This document shows, piece after piece, positions 46,994-56,608 of a stretch of DNA of 64,000 bases. The DNA is from Aeromicrobium endophyticum (GTDB lineage: Bacteria > Actinomycetota > Actinomycetes > Propionibacteriales > Nocardioidaceae): NCBI RefSeq assembly GCF_003586285.1, contig NZ_QUBR01000002.1, positions 496,001-560,000 on the forward strand, read 5' to 3'. The notes under the pieces were generated by a model, which worked only from the letters and a program-made list of their open reading frames with translations, was not told the origin of the DNA and searched no databases. Every line of letters starts with the position of its first letter. The stretch's first letter is position 1. A program made the position numbers and the translations under genes.

Positions 46994-48303
46994 TGGATCA
47001 GCAGACCCTGCTCAACTTCGGTCTGGTGCTCGTGTTCGTGCTGGTCGGCGGGGTCTTCTCCGCCACCGAGATGGCCCTGGTGTCGCTGCGTCCCAGCCAG
47101 CTCGACCGCCTCGAGCAGCAGGGTGGTCGCGGCGCCAAGGTCGCCTCGCTGGCGCGCGACCCCAACCGGTTCCTCGCCGCCGTCCAGATCGGCGTGACGG
47201 TGGCCGGCTTCCTGTCGGCGGCCTACGGCGCCTCGACCCTGGCGCCCGACGTCGCCCCGGCGTTCTCGGGACTCGGCCTCTCTGCGGGGGCCGCGGACAA
47301 CGTCGCGCTCGTGGTCATGACCCTGGTCATCGCCTACCTGTCGCTCGTGCTGGGCGAGCTCGTGCCGAAGCGGTTCGCGCTGCAGAAGTCGGCCGGGCTC
47401 GCGACGGCCGTCGCTCCCCCGCTCTCGCGCTTCGCGTCGCTGATGCGTCCGGTGATCTGGTTCCTGTCGCTGTCGACCAACGCGGTCGTCCGGCTGCTGG
47501 GCGGTGACCCCCACGCCACCAACGAGGAGATGAGCGAGGACGAGCTGCGCGACCTCGTCGGCGGCCACGAGGGCTTCGACATCGACGAGCGACGCATCGT
47601 CCAGGACGTCTTCTCCGCCACCCAGCGCACCGTCAAGGAGGTCATGCAGCCCCGCCACAGCGTCGACTTCCTGGCGGCGTCCACCCGCCTGGCCGACGCG
47701 GCTGCGGGCGTCCGCGACATGCCGCACTCGCGCTATCCCGTCACCGGCTCGTCGGTCGACGACGTGCTGGGCTTCGTGCACGTGCGCGACCTGCTGCAGG
47801 CCGATGTCGACCCCACGGCCACGGTGGGCTCGCTGGCCCGCGACATCCCCGTGCTGCCCGGCACCAACCGCATCCTGCCGGCGATGGCCCAGATGCGTCA
47901 CGACGGCGTCCACATCGCCCTGGTCATCGACGAATACGGCGGCACCGACGGCATCGTGACGCTCGAGGACCTGGTCGAGGAGCTGGTCGGCGAGATCCGC
48001 GACGAGTACGACCTGCCCGGCGAGACCGAGGAGGCGCACGACGTGCGCCGCGACGGGCTCTTCGACGGCGGGCTCAACATCGAGGACTTCTCCGAGGTCA
48101 CCGGCATCGAGCTGGTCGACGGCTCGTACGAGACCGTGGCCGGCTTCATCATCGACCAGCTCGGCCGCATGCCCGAGGTCGGCGACGCCGTGCAGGTCGG
48201 CGACGCCACGCTCTCGGTCGCCGAGCTGGACGGTCGCCGCATCTCGCAGGTGATGGTCGAGCGTCATGACGCGCCCGAGCCCGAGGCTAGGCTGGAGGAG
48301 TGA
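46993..48303 (+). CDS. CNNM/CorC-family (hemolysin-type) membrane protein with CBS pair
   Basis: A 436-residue protein: CNNM (DUF21) domain with about four helices (residues 1-170) and the '[17 protein letters not shown]' signature, a CBS pair (about 205-330, '[30 protein letters not shown]') and a CorC/HlyC domain. The family is linked to magnesium or cobalt efflux in other bacteria. It depends on the 19-codon leader for coupling, and its stop overlaps the next gene's GTG as GTGA. Confidence 0.88.
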   Translation: MDQQTLLNFGLVLVFVLVGGVFSATEMALVSLRPSQLDRLEQQGGRGAKVASLARDPNRFLAAVQIGVTVAGFLSAAYGASTLAPDVAPAFSGLGLSAGAADNVALVVMTLVIAYLSLVLGELVPKRFALQKSAGLATAVAPPLSRFASLMRPVIWFLSLSTNAVVRLLGGDPHATNEEMSEDELRDLVGGHEGFDIDERRIVQDVFSATQRTVKEVMQPRHSVDFLAASTRLADAAAGVRDMPHSRYPVTGSSVDDVLGFVHVRDLLQADVDPTATVGSLARDIPVLPGTNRILPAMAQMRHDGVHIALVIDEYGGTDGIVTLEDLVEELVGEIRDEYDLPGETEEAHDVRRDGLFDGGLNIEDFSEVTGIELVDGSYETVAGFIIDQLGRMPEVGDAVQVGDATLSVAELDGRRISQVMVERHDAPEPEARLEE

Positions 48304-49151
48304 CTTCACCCACCGACGGCCAGCCCCTGCGCAACCCGTGGATGGTCGCCGCGTTCGAGGGATGGAACGACGCGGCCGACGCCGCCTCGGGCACGGTCGA
48401 CCACCTGATCGAGGAGTGGGACGCCGAGCTGATGGTCGAGCTCGACCCGGAGGACTTCTACGACTTCCAGGTGCAGCGACCGCAGGTGCGGTCCATGGAC
48501 GACGGCGAACGACAGATCGTCTGGCCTGCGCCGCAGATCTACGTGGCCCGGCCGGCACGGCTCGAGCGCGACGTGCTGCTGCTGCGGGCGCCCGAGCCCA
48601 ACTTCCGCTGGAAGGCGTTCTGCTCGTCGGTCATCGAGGTCGCGCGCCAGGCCGGCGTCACCGAGCTGGTGACGATGGGGGCCCTGCTGGCCGACTCCCC
48701 CCACACGCGTCCCGTACCGGTCAGCGGCTCGACGACCGATCCCGCGTTGATGCAGCGCATGTCGCTGATGCCGTCGACCTACACCGGACCGGTCGGCATC
48801 ACGTCGGTGCTCAACGAGGTCGCGTCGATCGGGGGCATCGCGTCGGCCGCGCTGTGGGCTGCGGTGCCGCACTACCTGGCCGAGCCGCCGTGCCCCAAGG
48901 CCACCTTGGCCCTGCTGGGCGCGCTCGAGGACGCCGTCGGCATGCCGCTCCCCCAGGGCGTGCTGGCCGAGATGGCCGAGGCGTGGCAGCGCGGTGCCGA
49001 AGAGCTGACGTCGCAGGACGACGAGATCGCCGAGTACGTCCAGGCGCTCGAGAACGAGCGCGACACGAGCGAGCTGCCGGAGGCGAGCGGCGACGCGATC
49101 GCCAAGGAGTTCGAGCGCTACCTCCGCCGCCGCAACGTCGACCCGGAGTAG
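48300..49151 (+). CDS. PAC2-family protein
   Basis: A 283-residue member of the proteasome-assembly-chaperone 2 family, a phosphorylase-like fold with 'PWMVAAFEGWNDAADAASG' and 'TMGALLADSPHTRP' as its markers. Bacterial members are of unknown function and have no proven link to the proteasome. The GTG overlaps the preceding stop. A small membrane protein gene follows three bases later. Confidence 0.85.
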   Translation: MTSPTDGQPLRNPWMVAAFEGWNDAADAASGTVDHLIEEWDAELMVELDPEDFYDFQVQRPQVRSMDDGERQIVWPAPQIYVARPARLERDVLLLRAPEPNFRWKAFCSSVIEVARQAGVTELVTMGALLADSPHTRPVPVSGSTTDPALMQRMSLMPSTYTGPVGITSVLNEVASIGGIASAALWAAVPHYLAEPPCPKATLALLGALEDAVGMPLPQGVLAEMAEAWQRGAEELTSQDDEIAEYVQALENERDTSELPEASGDAIAKEFERYLRRRNVDPE

Positions 49152-49154
49152 GCG

Positions 49155-49412
49155 ATGGCTGACGGACGGCCCGCGGCCGTCGCCAGGGCGTCCCTCTGCC
49201 TGGGCGTGCTGGTCGTCGCGCTCGCGGTGGGCCTGCGCGACGACCTGCGGTGGATCGCCCGAGGCGCCGGCGTCGGACTGCTGCTGGCGGTCGTGACCGC
49301 CGTGGTGCTCGCCGTGCCGACGCTCGACCTGCGCCGCGACCCGGACCCGCAGCCGTCGGGACCCGGGCGGGCCCCCTGCTTCAGCGGGACGGAGTGCGAC
49401 GCCGCCGGTTGA
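49155..49412 (+). CDS. Small two-helix membrane protein
   Basis: An 85-residue protein with two hydrophobic stretches (about residues 7-23 and 31-55) and a Pro/Gly-rich tail ending with two cysteines. It starts three bases after the PAC2 stop, so it is co-transcribed. I do not recognise the family; resemblance to DUF3017 is weak. Confidence 0.5.
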   Translation: MADGRPAAVARASLCLGVLVVALAVGLRDDLRWIARGAGVGLLLAVVTAVVLAVPTLDLRRDPDPQPSGPGRAPCFSGTECDAAG

Positions 49413-49418
49413 GTGAAT

Positions 49419-49430
49419 TGAACCTGTTCA
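49419..49430. promoter_or_regulatory. Short palindrome upstream of the 49503 gene
   Basis: Arms TGAAC and GTTCA around CT. It is a weak SOS-box-like inverted repeat 72 bases before the small 49503 ORF, in a stretch less G+C-rich than its surroundings. A regulator is not obvious. Confidence 0.3.
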
Positions 49431-49502
49431 CAACTTGCGCAACGCTGTACGAGTGTGACCCTGAGTGTGGTGGCACCTTCCACCGCTCACCCCAGGAGTG
49501 AC

Positions 49503-49763
49503 ATGTCCGATCCAGCACCCACCCAGCCCACACCGCCCCCCACCATCCAGCCCGTCACCGACTGGGCCGATCTCGGCCAGGAGATGTGGAGCTACCTGAC
49601 CGGCAAGGGCGCAGCGGTCAACTACGAGTTCATCGACATGGCGGTCGAGGTTCCTCGCGACACCGGCGAGGACGCTCCGCGAGCCACGTGGAAGCTCAAC
49701 GGCACGCTGCGCATCACGACCAGCGACGACGAGCGCGCCGGCGCCGACGAGCACCGCCCGTAG
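49503..49763 (+). CDS. Small hypothetical protein upstream of the FHA gene
   Basis: An 86-residue acidic protein with a Pro/Thr-rich N-terminus and a core containing 'TDWADLGQEMWSYLTGKGAAVNYEF'. AGGAG is five bases before the ATG. It lies two bases before the FHA-domain gene and is co-transcribed with it. Family unknown. Confidence 0.65.
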   Translation: MSDPAPTQPTPPPTIQPVTDWADLGQEMWSYLTGKGAAVNYEFIDMAVEVPRDTGEDAPRATWKLNGTLRITTSDDERAGADEHRP

Positions 49764-49765
49764 CC

Positions 49766-50650
49766 ATGACGGCGGTGCTGCACCTTCACGCGGACCTCAC
49801 CTTCGACATCGAGACCGGCGGCCGTCGCGGTGAATCCGACCGGCACGTGCACGGGACGATCCGAGCCGCGGGCAACCAGGTGACGGTCCAGACCGACGAC
49901 CTGCTTGCGGTGGCCGGCCAGCCATCGCGTGCAGCTGTGCGTGGCATGGCCGATGCGCTGGCCCGGCTCGGCCTGGTGGTCGAGATCTCCGGGCCCAGCG
50001 GCACCGTGGTCACGATGGGAGCCGTCCAGGCCCCGCTCCTGCAGCGGCTGGTGACGCGATCGCGCCACCTGCGCCTCGGCGCCTGGTCGCACGTGCTGCG
50101 GGCCGTCGTGGCTCGTCGGCCGTCCGCCCACGGCGCGATGGACCTGTCGAGCGCAGGACTGCCACCGGGCACGCCGTGGCCCCTCGTGCCGCTCAGGCCC
50201 GTGCCGCGGACGGTCACGACGACCCACGATGCCGTCGGCGGTCGAGGTCACCCGCGGCTCTATCTGTCCGACACGTCCGACCCGGCCGTCGACCGACGGG
50301 TCGGTGTGTTCGCGCTGCCGGCGGAGGGCGTCGTGATCGGCAGTGCTGCGGGCTCGGGCCTGCGCCTCGACGGGGTCGACGACGTGCAGGCCGAGATCAT
50401 CCGCACCGACGACGACGAGTACGTGCTGATCGCGCGCAGCAGCAGGGTGAACACGACGGTCAGCGGTCGCCAGCTGCCGCGGCAGACGCTGCACACCGGG
50501 TCGCGCATCCAGCTCGGCACGTGGCGTCTCGCGTACGTCCGTGACGAGTTCGCCGACCACGGACGCCCGTACGGCGGTCGTATCGGCGGCGAGCTGGGCC
50601 GTCAGCGCACCCAGCCGAAGCCCCCGAACCGCAGCCGGCAGGGCTTCTAG
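49766..50650 (+). CDS. FHA-like domain protein
   Basis: A 294-residue protein. The C-terminal 90 residues (about 180-270) read as an FHA beta sandwich ('[38 protein letters not shown]' is split around the Arg/Ser loop), but the canonical Gly-Arg and Ser-x-x-His phosphothreonine-binding residues are not clear, so phosphopeptide binding is unproven. The N-terminal half is an unrelated beta-rich domain. It overlaps the convergent mshC gene by four bases. It starts two bases after the small 49503 ORF. Confidence 0.6.
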   Translation: MTAVLHLHADLTFDIETGGRRGESDRHVHGTIRAAGNQVTVQTDDLLAVAGQPSRAAVRGMADALARLGLVVEISGPSGTVVTMGAVQAPLLQRLVTRSRHLRLGAWSHVLRAVVARRPSAHGAMDLSSAGLPPGTPWPLVPLRPVPRTVTTTHDAVGGRGHPRLYLSDTSDPAVDRRVGVFALPAEGVVIGSAAGSGLRLDGVDDVQAEIIRTDDDEYVLIARSSRVNTTVSGRQLPRQTLHTGSRIQLGTWRLAYVRDEFADHGRPYGGRIGGELGRQRTQPKPPNRSRQGF

Positions 50651-51873
50651 AGCGCGACGCCCAGCAGCGCGTCGATCGCGCTGCGCGCGGTGCGTCCGGC
50701 CTGCGGGTCGACGCCGGCGTCGTCGGACGCCCATGCGTCGATCGCGGCCAGGGCGGCCGGGGCGTCGAGGTCGTCGGCCATCGCCGTGCGGATGCGCTCG
50801 AGCAGGGCCTCGCCCGACGGCGCGACCGTGCGCGTGACGGCCGCCCGCCACTCGGCGAGCCGGGCCTCGGCACGATCGATCTCGTCGGCGAACCACTCCC
50901 AGTCGCTGCGGTAGTGGTGCGCGAGCAGCGCGAGGCGGATGGCCATGGGGTCGTGCCCGGCGGCGCGCAGCTTGGAGACGAGCACCAGGTTGCCCTTGGA
51001 CTTCGACATCTTCTCGCCCTCGTAGCCGACCATGCCGGCGTGGACGTAGGCGTGTGCGAAGGGCTCGCCGGTGGCGACGGTGGCCTCGGACGCGGACATC
51101 TCGTGGTGCGGGAACACCAGGTCGGAGCCACCGCCCTGCACGTCGAAGGCCGTGCCGAGGTGGTGCAGCGCGATGGCCGCGCACTCGATGTGCCAGCCGG
51201 GACGGCCTCGGCCCAACGAGGTGTCCCAGGCCGGCTCGCCAGGACGCTCGGCCTGCCAGAGCAGGCAGTCGAGCGGATCGCGCTTGCCCGGGCGGTCGGG
51301 GTCTCCCCCGCGCCGCGGGAAGATCTCGCGCATCGTCGCCTCGTCGAAGCCCGACACGAGGCCGAAACCGGCGTCGGCGTGCACGTCGAAGTAGAGGTCG
51401 TCGTCGACGGAGTAGACGGCACCGGCCTCGCGCAGACGTCCCACCAGGTCGACCACGAGGTCGATCGACTCGACCGCGCCCACGTAGTGTGCGGGTGCCA
51501 GGACGCGCAGCGCCGTCATGTCCTCGCGAAACAGCTGGGTCTCGCGCTCGGCCAGCTCGACCCAGTCGACGCCGGTGGCGGTCGCGCGCTCGAGCAGCGG
51601 GTCGTCGACGTCGGTGACGTTCTGCGTGTAGGTGACGTCGAGCCCGCGATCGCGCCAGACGCGCTGCATGAGGTCGAACGTCAGGTAGGTGGCCGCGTGG
51701 CCCATGTGCGTCGCGTCGTACGGGGTGATGCCACAGACGTACAGGCGGGCGCTCTCGTCGGGGTCGACGGTGCGCAGGGCGGCGGACGACGTGTCGTGCA
51801 CCGCCAACGGCGCACCGGTGCCGAGACCGAGGTCGCTGAGAGAAGGGACCTCAGGACTCGACCAGCTGCGCAT
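50647..51873 (-). CDS. mshC: Cysteine--1-D-myo-inosityl-2-amino-2-deoxy-alpha-D-glucopyranoside ligase (MshC)
   Basis: A 408-residue CysRS paralogue with zinc Cys47 ('[16 protein letters not shown]', HIGH-like), '[15 protein letters not shown]' and the KMSKS motif near residue 290. MshC joins cysteine to the glucosaminyl-inositol backbone in mycothiol synthesis. It is shorter than CysRS because it lacks the C-terminal anticodon-binding part. ATG 51873 has TAGGCT (51880-51885, minus strand) six bases upstream. It sits divergently from corA. Confidence 0.95.
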   Translation of the reverse strand: MRSWSSPEVPSLSDLGLGTGAPLAVHDTSSAALRTVDPDESARLYVCGITPYDATHMGHAATYLTFDLMQRVWRDRGLDVTYTQNVTDVDDPLLERATATGVDWVELAERETQLFREDMTALRVLAPAHYVGAVESIDLVVDLVGRLREAGAVYSVDDDLYFDVHADAGFGLVSGFDEATMREIFPRRGGDPDRPGKRDPLDCLLWQAERPGEPAWDTSLGRGRPGWHIECAAIALHHLGTAFDVQGGGSDLVFPHHEMSASEATVATGEPFAHAYVHAGMVGYEGEKMSKSKGNLVLVSKLRAAGHDPMAIRLALLAHHYRSDWEWFADEIDRAEARLAEWRAAVTRTVAPSGEALLERIRTAMADDLDAPAALAAIDAWASDDAGVDPQAGRTARSAIDALLGVAL

Positions 51874-51879
51874 GCCTTG

Positions 51880-51885
51880 AGCCTA
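51880..51885 (-). promoter_or_regulatory. Leaderless -10 hexamer of mshC
   Basis: TAGGCT on the minus strand six bases before the mshC ATG. The plus-strand corA start at 51904 has GACAAT (51892-51897) six bases upstream, so both promoters lie in a 30-base gap. Confidence 0.55.
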
Positions 51886-51903
51886 TCGGTGGACAATGAC
51901 GAC

Positions 51904-52863
51904 GTGATCATCGACTGCGCCGTCTACCGCGACGGAGTGCGCGAGACGACCGAGCACGACTCCGAGTCCCTCGACGCCGCCCTCTCCCGACTCGGTGAGG
52001 ACGACTTCCTGTGGGTCGGCATCGGCAATCCGACGGCCGACGAGATGCAGCGGGTGGGCGACTCCCTCGGCCTCCACCCGCTCGCGGTCGAGGACGCCCT
52101 CGAGGCGCACCAGCGTCCGAAGGTCGAGAAGTACTCCGACCACACGTTCATCTCGATCCGCACCGTCTCCTACAGCGACGACGACATCACGACGCACGAG
52201 GTCAACATCTTCCTGGGCGAGAAGTTCCTGCTGACCGTTCGCCACGGCGGCCCGACGCTGCGCAACGCCCGCAAGGCGGCCGAAGGCATGATCGAGCCGC
52301 TCTCGCACGGACCGACGGCGGCGCTCTACGCGGTCGTCGACAGCATCGTGGACCACTACGAGGAGGTCGCGGCCGAGCTCGAGACCGACGTGCAGGAGGT
52401 CGAGACCTCCGTGTTCGGGGCCGAGCGCACCAACGACTCCTCGCGCATCTACCGCCTGAAGCGCGAGACCCTCGAGTTCCGCCGCGCCGTGCTCCCCCTG
52501 CGCGAGCCGATCCACCGGCTCGCCCTCGCGACAGCGCCGGAGGACGCCAGGCCATACTTCCGCGACATCGCCGACCACCTGGCCCGTGCGGCCGAGGCCA
52601 TCGACTCGATCGACCACCTGCTCGACAACGCCCTGCAGGCGCACCTGGCGCAGCTGAGCGTCCAGCAGAACGAGGACATGCGCAAGCTCACCGCCGGCGC
52701 CACGATCTTCGCCGTCCCGACCGCCATCGCAGGCGTGTACGGGATGAACTTCGAGCACATGCCTGAGCTGTCGTGGACGTACGGCTACCCGATGTGCCTG
52801 GCCGTCATCGCCGGCCTGTGCGGCTACATCTACCGCCGCTTCAAGAAATCGGGCTGGCTCTAG
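51904..52863 (+). CDS. corA: CorA-family magnesium/cobalt transporter
   Basis: A 319-residue protein: an acidic N-terminal funnel domain, long stalk helix and two C-terminal transmembrane helices with the Gly-Met-Asn motif at the end of the first ('VYGMNFEHMPELSW'). The family selects hydrated Mg2+ or Co2+. The start chosen is GTG 51904, which gives the common 'VIIDCAVYRDG' opening; GTG 51889 is in frame. A short soluble gene follows two bases after the stop. Confidence 0.88.
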   Translation: MIIDCAVYRDGVRETTEHDSESLDAALSRLGEDDFLWVGIGNPTADEMQRVGDSLGLHPLAVEDALEAHQRPKVEKYSDHTFISIRTVSYSDDDITTHEVNIFLGEKFLLTVRHGGPTLRNARKAAEGMIEPLSHGPTAALYAVVDSIVDHYEEVAAELETDVQEVETSVFGAERTNDSSRIYRLKRETLEFRRAVLPLREPIHRLALATAPEDARPYFRDIADHLARAAEAIDSIDHLLDNALQAHLAQLSVQQNEDMRKLTAGATIFAVPTAIAGVYGMNFEHMPELSWTYGYPMCLAVIAGLCGYIYRRFKKSGWL

Positions 52864-52865
52864 CC

Positions 52866-53204
52866 ATGTGGAAGTCGCCCGACGGAAGAGCCCACACCGT
52901 CGCCCTGCCTGATCCGAGAAGCGCGATGACCGAGGAGTTCGTGCGATCGATCGAGGCGCTCGGCGACGCTGACCGGTCTCTCCTCGCTGAGACATCCGAG
53001 GAGTTCTACGACTCGCTCGACGCGATCCTCGACGCCATGAAAGCGCGCGAGCCGCGGTCTTCCGAAGAGGACGCGTTGCCGGATGCCTTCCTGCACGGCG
53101 AGTTCACGTCGGGCGCCGCCGTTCGCGAGTATCTCGACTCGATCGACCCTGTGTGGCGCCTCGACGCCTACCTGGCCGTCGAGGACCTGCTGGACGAGCT
53201 TTAG
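52866..53204 (+). CDS. Hypothetical acidic protein after corA
   Basis: A 112-residue acidic, helical soluble protein with no recognised domain. ATG 52866 is two bases after the corA stop, so it is on that transcript; ATG 52926 is an alternative. It overlaps the convergent uppP gene by four bases. Confidence 0.55.
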   Translation: MWKSPDGRAHTVALPDPRSAMTEEFVRSIEALGDADRSLLAETSEEFYDSLDAILDAMKAREPRSSEEDALPDAFLHGEFTSGAAVREYLDSIDPVWRLDAYLAVEDLLDEL

Positions 53205-54034
53205 CCGACCGTGGTGCCGGCGGCGATGACGCCGGTGCCGACCAGCACCAGCACGACGGCGCCCAGGCCGACGCGGTAGACCACGAACGGCGTGTACGAG
53301 TGCGTGCTGACGTACTTGAGCAGCCAGTGGATGACCGCGAGCCCCACCACGAACGACACGACCGTGCCGACGATCGTGGGCCCGGCGCCGTAGGCGTTGT
53401 CGCCGCCGATGTCCTTGAGCTTGAAGATGCCCGCGCCGACGACGGCGGGGATCGCCAGCAGGAAGGCGTAGCGAGTCGCCGCAGCGCGCTCGTAGCCGAG
53501 CAGCAGGCCCATGCTGATGGTCGCGCCCGAGCGTGACACGCCCGGCACCAGCGCCCCGGCCTGCGCCAGGCCCAGCAGGATGGCGTGGGTCATGGTGAGG
53601 TCGTCGATCGGGCTGGTCTTGCGCCCGACGCGCTCGGCGATGCCCAGCACGATGCCCAGCACGATCAGGGTGGTGCCGATGACCCACAGGTTGCGGAACT
53701 CGCGGTCGATCGCGTCCTGCAGCAGCAGGCCCAGCACCACGATCGGCACGGAGCCGATGATGACGAACCAGCCCATGCGCCACTCGGGGGCCTGCCTAGC
53801 CTCGCGCGAGAAGACGCCTCGCACCCACCCCGAGCCGATGGTCCAGATGTCGCGCCAGAAGTACAGGAGCACGGCGAGCTCGGTGCCGATCTGGATGACC
53901 GCGGTGTACGCGGCTCCCGGATCGTCCCAGCCGAGGAGCTTGGGGATGATCGCGAGATGGGCGCTGCTGGAGATCGGGAGGAACTCGGTCAGTCCCTGCA
54001 CCACCCCCAGGACGACGGCACGGAGAAAGTCCAC
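53201..54034 (-). CDS. uppP: Undecaprenyl-diphosphatase UppP (BacA)
   Basis: A 277-residue protein with about eight transmembrane helices. Catalytic motifs are 'LTEFLPISSSAHL' (Glu17, Ser/His) and 'VPGVSRSGATISM' (Ser-Arg-Ser-Gly near residue 174). It recycles C55-PP for cell-wall synthesis and confers bacitracin resistance. It starts at GTG with TAGGCT (54041-54046, minus strand) six bases upstream. It diverges from the aldo/keto reductase gene. Confidence 0.93.
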   Translation of the reverse strand: MDFLRAVVLGVVQGLTEFLPISSSAHLAIIPKLLGWDDPGAAYTAVIQIGTELAVLLYFWRDIWTIGSGWVRGVFSREARQAPEWRMGWFVIIGSVPIVVLGLLLQDAIDREFRNLWVIGTTLIVLGIVLGIAERVGRKTSPIDDLTMTHAILLGLAQAGALVPGVSRSGATISMGLLLGYERAAATRYAFLLAIPAVVGAGIFKLKDIGGDNAYGAGPTIVGTVVSFVVGLAVIHWLLKYVSTHSYTPFVVYRVGLGAVVLVLVGTGVIAAGTTVG

Positions 54035-54082
54035 CGTGCGAGCCTACCGCCGCGCCTTCACGGGGCCGACTATCTTGGCGGC

Positions 54083-55036
54083 ATGCAACGTCGTCGCGTC
54101 GGTCACTCCGGCCTGGAGGTCTCGCGTCTCGGCCTCGGCACCATGACCTGGGGCTCCTCGGTCGACTCCTACGAGGCGGACGACCAGCTGACGACGTTCC
54201 TCGACGCCGGCGGCACCCTGGTCGACACCGCGCCGATCTACGGCGACGGGGCCTGCGAGGAGCTGCTCGGCTCTCTGCTGGCCAAGGCCGGGGTCCGCGA
54301 CGAGATCGTGCTGGCCGGCAAGGCAGGCTTCGCGCGTCGCGGCGGCGAGGTCGTGAAGGACGGATCCCGCCGCACCCTGCTCGACCAGCTCGACACCTCG
54401 CTGCGCCAGCTGCAGACCGACCACCTCGACCTGTGGCAGATCCACACCCCCGACCTCGACGTGCCGCTCGAGGAGACGTTGGGCGCGCTCGAGCACGCCG
54501 TGCGCACCGGGCGCACCCGCTACGTCGGCGTCTCCAACTTCACCGGCTGGCAGACGGGCATCGCCCACACCTGGCTCGCCGGACGTCCCGAGGGCGTCCC
54601 GCTGGTCAGCAACCAGGTCGAGTACTCGCTGGTCAACCGCGATCCCGAGGACGAGGTCGTCCCCGCTGCCACCCATCTGGGCATGGGCCTGCTGGCCTGG
54701 TCGCCGCTCGGTCGAGGCGTGCTCACGGGCAAGTACCGCGGCGGGGTGCCGACCGACTCGCGCGGCGCGACGCCGGGGTGGGACGAGTTCGTGGGCGCCT
54801 ACCTGACGCCGGCCAAGTCGGGCGTCGTCGAGGCGCTGGCGCGGGCGTCCGAGGGGCTGCACGTCTCGATCGCCCACGTGGCGCTGTCGTGGCTGCTGGC
54901 CCGGCCGCAGCTGTCGTCCGCGATCATCGGGGCCCGCACGACGCCGCAGCTGCAGGAGAACCTCGCCGCCGAAGAGCTCGAGCTGCCGCCGGAGATCCTG
55001 CTGGCGCTGGACGACGTGTCGCAGGCGGCACGCTGA
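54083..55036 (+). CDS. Aldo/keto reductase
   Basis: A 317-residue AKR TIM barrel. The catalytic tetrad is complete: Asp48, Tyr53 ('DTAPIYGDG'), Lys80 ('LAGKAGF') and His121 ('WQIHTPDLD'). The NADPH site follows in 'AWSPLGRGVLTGKYRGG'. It reduces carbonyl compounds; substrate unknown. ATG 54083 has TATCTT (54071-54076) six bases upstream. The stop overlaps the ATG of the DUF5703 region. Confidence 0.88.
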   Translation: MQRRRVGHSGLEVSRLGLGTMTWGSSVDSYEADDQLTTFLDAGGTLVDTAPIYGDGACEELLGSLLAKAGVRDEIVLAGKAGFARRGGEVVKDGSRRTLLDQLDTSLRQLQTDHLDLWQIHTPDLDVPLEETLGALEHAVRTGRTRYVGVSNFTGWQTGIAHTWLAGRPEGVPLVSNQVEYSLVNRDPEDEVVPAATHLGMGLLAWSPLGRGVLTGKYRGGVPTDSRGATPGWDEFVGAYLTPAKSGVVEALARASEGLHVSIAHVALSWLLARPQLSSAIIGARTTPQLQENLAAEELELPPEILLALDDVSQAAR

Positions 55037-55050
55037 TGAGAGGTGAGTCG

Positions 55051-55236
55051 ATGATCGAGTACGAGTTCTGGAACCTGACGATCGACCGCACGAAGTCGCG
55101 CTCGGCCGTCTGCCGCATGCTCACCGACGCCGCCGAGTACCAGGGCTGGGAGCTCGACCGCCTGCGCAAGGACGGCAGCGGTCAACGCACCGTCACCCTG
55201 CGCCGCAAGATCATCCGCATGCGCAGCACGCTGTAA
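55051..55236 (+). CDS. DUF5703-family small protein
   Basis: A 61-residue basic protein with the DUF5703 pattern 'MIEYEFWNLTIDRTKSR' and the 'GWELDRLRKDGSGQRTVTLRRKIIR' C-terminal half. Function unknown, but it is common in actinobacteria. ATG 55051 has GAGAGG six bases upstream. An in-frame ATG at 55036, overlapping the reductase stop as TGATG, is the alternative start. Confidence 0.8.
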   Translation: MIEYEFWNLTIDRTKSRSAVCRMLTDAAEYQGWELDRLRKDGSGQRTVTLRRKIIRMRSTL

Positions 55237-55272
55237 CCCACGCGTCAACGGGGCGCAACCCGCGCGTCAGCG

Positions 55273-56565
55273 TCAGGCGAGGCCCAGGAACGTGTCGAAG
55301 ACCGTCGCGCCGAACTCGAGCGACGTGGTCGGCACCCGCTCGTCGACGCCGTGAAACAGCGCCGTGAAGTCGAGATCGGTCGGCAGGCGCAGCGGGACGA
55401 AGCCGAACGACGTGATGCCGAGCTTGTCCCACGCCTTGGCGTCGGTGCCGCCCGACATCACGAACGGCGCGATGTGGGCGTCGGGGTCCTGCGAGTGCAG
55501 CGCGACGGTCATGGCATCGACCAGGTCGCCCTCGAAGACGTACTCGAGCGCCGGCTGGCTGATGTAGGGCTCGACCGAGACGGCGTCGCCGACGATGCCC
55601 TCGACGGCGGGCACGAAGGTGTCGCCGTGGCCGGGCAGGAAGCGTCCGTCGACGTACGCGACGGCCTCGCCGGGCACGACGTTGTGCTTGTAGCCGGCCT
55701 CGAGCATCGTGGCGTTGGTGGTGTTGCGAACACCCGCCCCGATCATGCGGACCGCCGGGCCGAAGTGCTCGAGCAGCTCGTCGGGTGTCCCGTCGCTGCC
55801 GGTCAGCTCACGCACCGTGGCGAGCAGCCGCTGCATCGACGGACCGGGCTCGGCGGGCCACTCGTGCTCGCCGAGGGCCAGGAGCCCGCGCGACAGGTGC
55901 ATCAGCGCGTTGTCGTCGTTGCGCATCGAGCCGTGGCCGGCGGTGCCGCGGGCCCGCAGGCGCATCCACGCGATGCCCTTCTCGCCCGACTCGATGAGGT
56001 ACAGACGCTTGCCGCCGATCTCGGTGGAGAAGCCGCCGACCTCGCCCACGGCCTCGGTGCAGCCCTCGAACAGCTCGGGACGGTGCTCGACCAGCCAGTG
56101 CGCGCCCCACACGCCGCCCGCCTCCTCGTCGGCGGTGAACACCAGCAGGATCGGACGGTCGGGGATGACGCCCGCACGCTGGCGGGCGCGCACGACCGAC
56201 AGCAGCATCGCGTCGAAGTCCTTCATGTCTACCGCGCCGCGGCCGAACAGGTAGCCGTCGACGATCTCGCCGGCGAACGGGTCGACGGTCCAGTCGGCGG
56301 CCTGGGCCGGCACGACGTCGAGGTGCCCGTGCACGAGCAGGCCCGGACGCGACGACTGCTGGTTGCCCCACCGGGCGACCACGCTGGCGCGGCCGTGCAT
56401 CGACTCGATGATCTCGGACTCGATGCCCACCTCGGCGAGCGAGGCCGCGACGTACTCGGCCGCCGCGCGCTCCCCCGGACCGGAGTCGTCACCGTAGTTG
56501 CTGGTGTCGATGCGGATCAGGTCGCGGCAGATGTCGACGGCTTCGGTCTCCGGTGCGTAGGCCAT
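55273..56565 (-). CDS. M20/M25/M40-family metallopeptidase
   Basis: A 430-residue two-domain peptidase. The first metal ligand is 'LVHGHLDVVP' (His-Leu-Asp), the second 'GRGAVDMKDFD', the catalytic Glu-Glu is in 'FTADEEAGG', and the last His is near the C-terminal 'LFHGVDERVP'. A dimerisation domain is inserted around 'GTAGHGSMRNDDNALMHLS'. It resembles succinyl-diaminopimelate desuccinylase-like deacylases. ATG 56565 has TACGAT (56572-56577, minus strand) six bases upstream. Confidence 0.87.
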   Translation of the reverse strand: MAYAPETEAVDICRDLIRIDTSNYGDDSGPGERAAAEYVAASLAEVGIESEIIESMHGRASVVARWGNQQSSRPGLLVHGHLDVVPAQAADWTVDPFAGEIVDGYLFGRGAVDMKDFDAMLLSVVRARQRAGVIPDRPILLVFTADEEAGGVWGAHWLVEHRPELFEGCTEAVGEVGGFSTEIGGKRLYLIESGEKGIAWMRLRARGTAGHGSMRNDDNALMHLSRGLLALGEHEWPAEPGPSMQRLLATVRELTGSDGTPDELLEHFGPAVRMIGAGVRNTTNATMLEAGYKHNVVPGEAVAYVDGRFLPGHGDTFVPAVEGIVGDAVSVEPYISQPALEYVFEGDLVDAMTVALHSQDPDAHIAPFVMSGGTDAKAWDKLGITSFGFVPLRLPTDLDFTALFHGVDERVPTTSLEFGATVFDTFLGLA

Positions 56566-56590
56566 ACCGCGATCGTACGGGGAGGGGTCC

Positions 56591-56608
56591 TTTCGACAAG
56601 CTCAAGGA
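56591..56608. repeat. Possible dispersed intergenic repeat fragment
   Basis: TTTCGACAAGCTCAAGG in the gap between the M20 and SRPBCC genes has the look of a short dispersed sequence that I recall between genes of many high-G+C actinobacteria. It is not repeated elsewhere in this window as far as I can see. Confidence 0.3.

Noticed and set aside
48300..49151. PAC2 protein as a proteasome assembly chaperone
   Set aside because: Bacterial PAC2 homologues have no demonstrated proteasome role, and the gene lies far from the proteasome cluster.
49766..50650. The FHA protein as a Ser/Thr kinase-signalling adaptor
   Set aside because: No clear phosphothreonine-binding residues and no kinase gene in the window.
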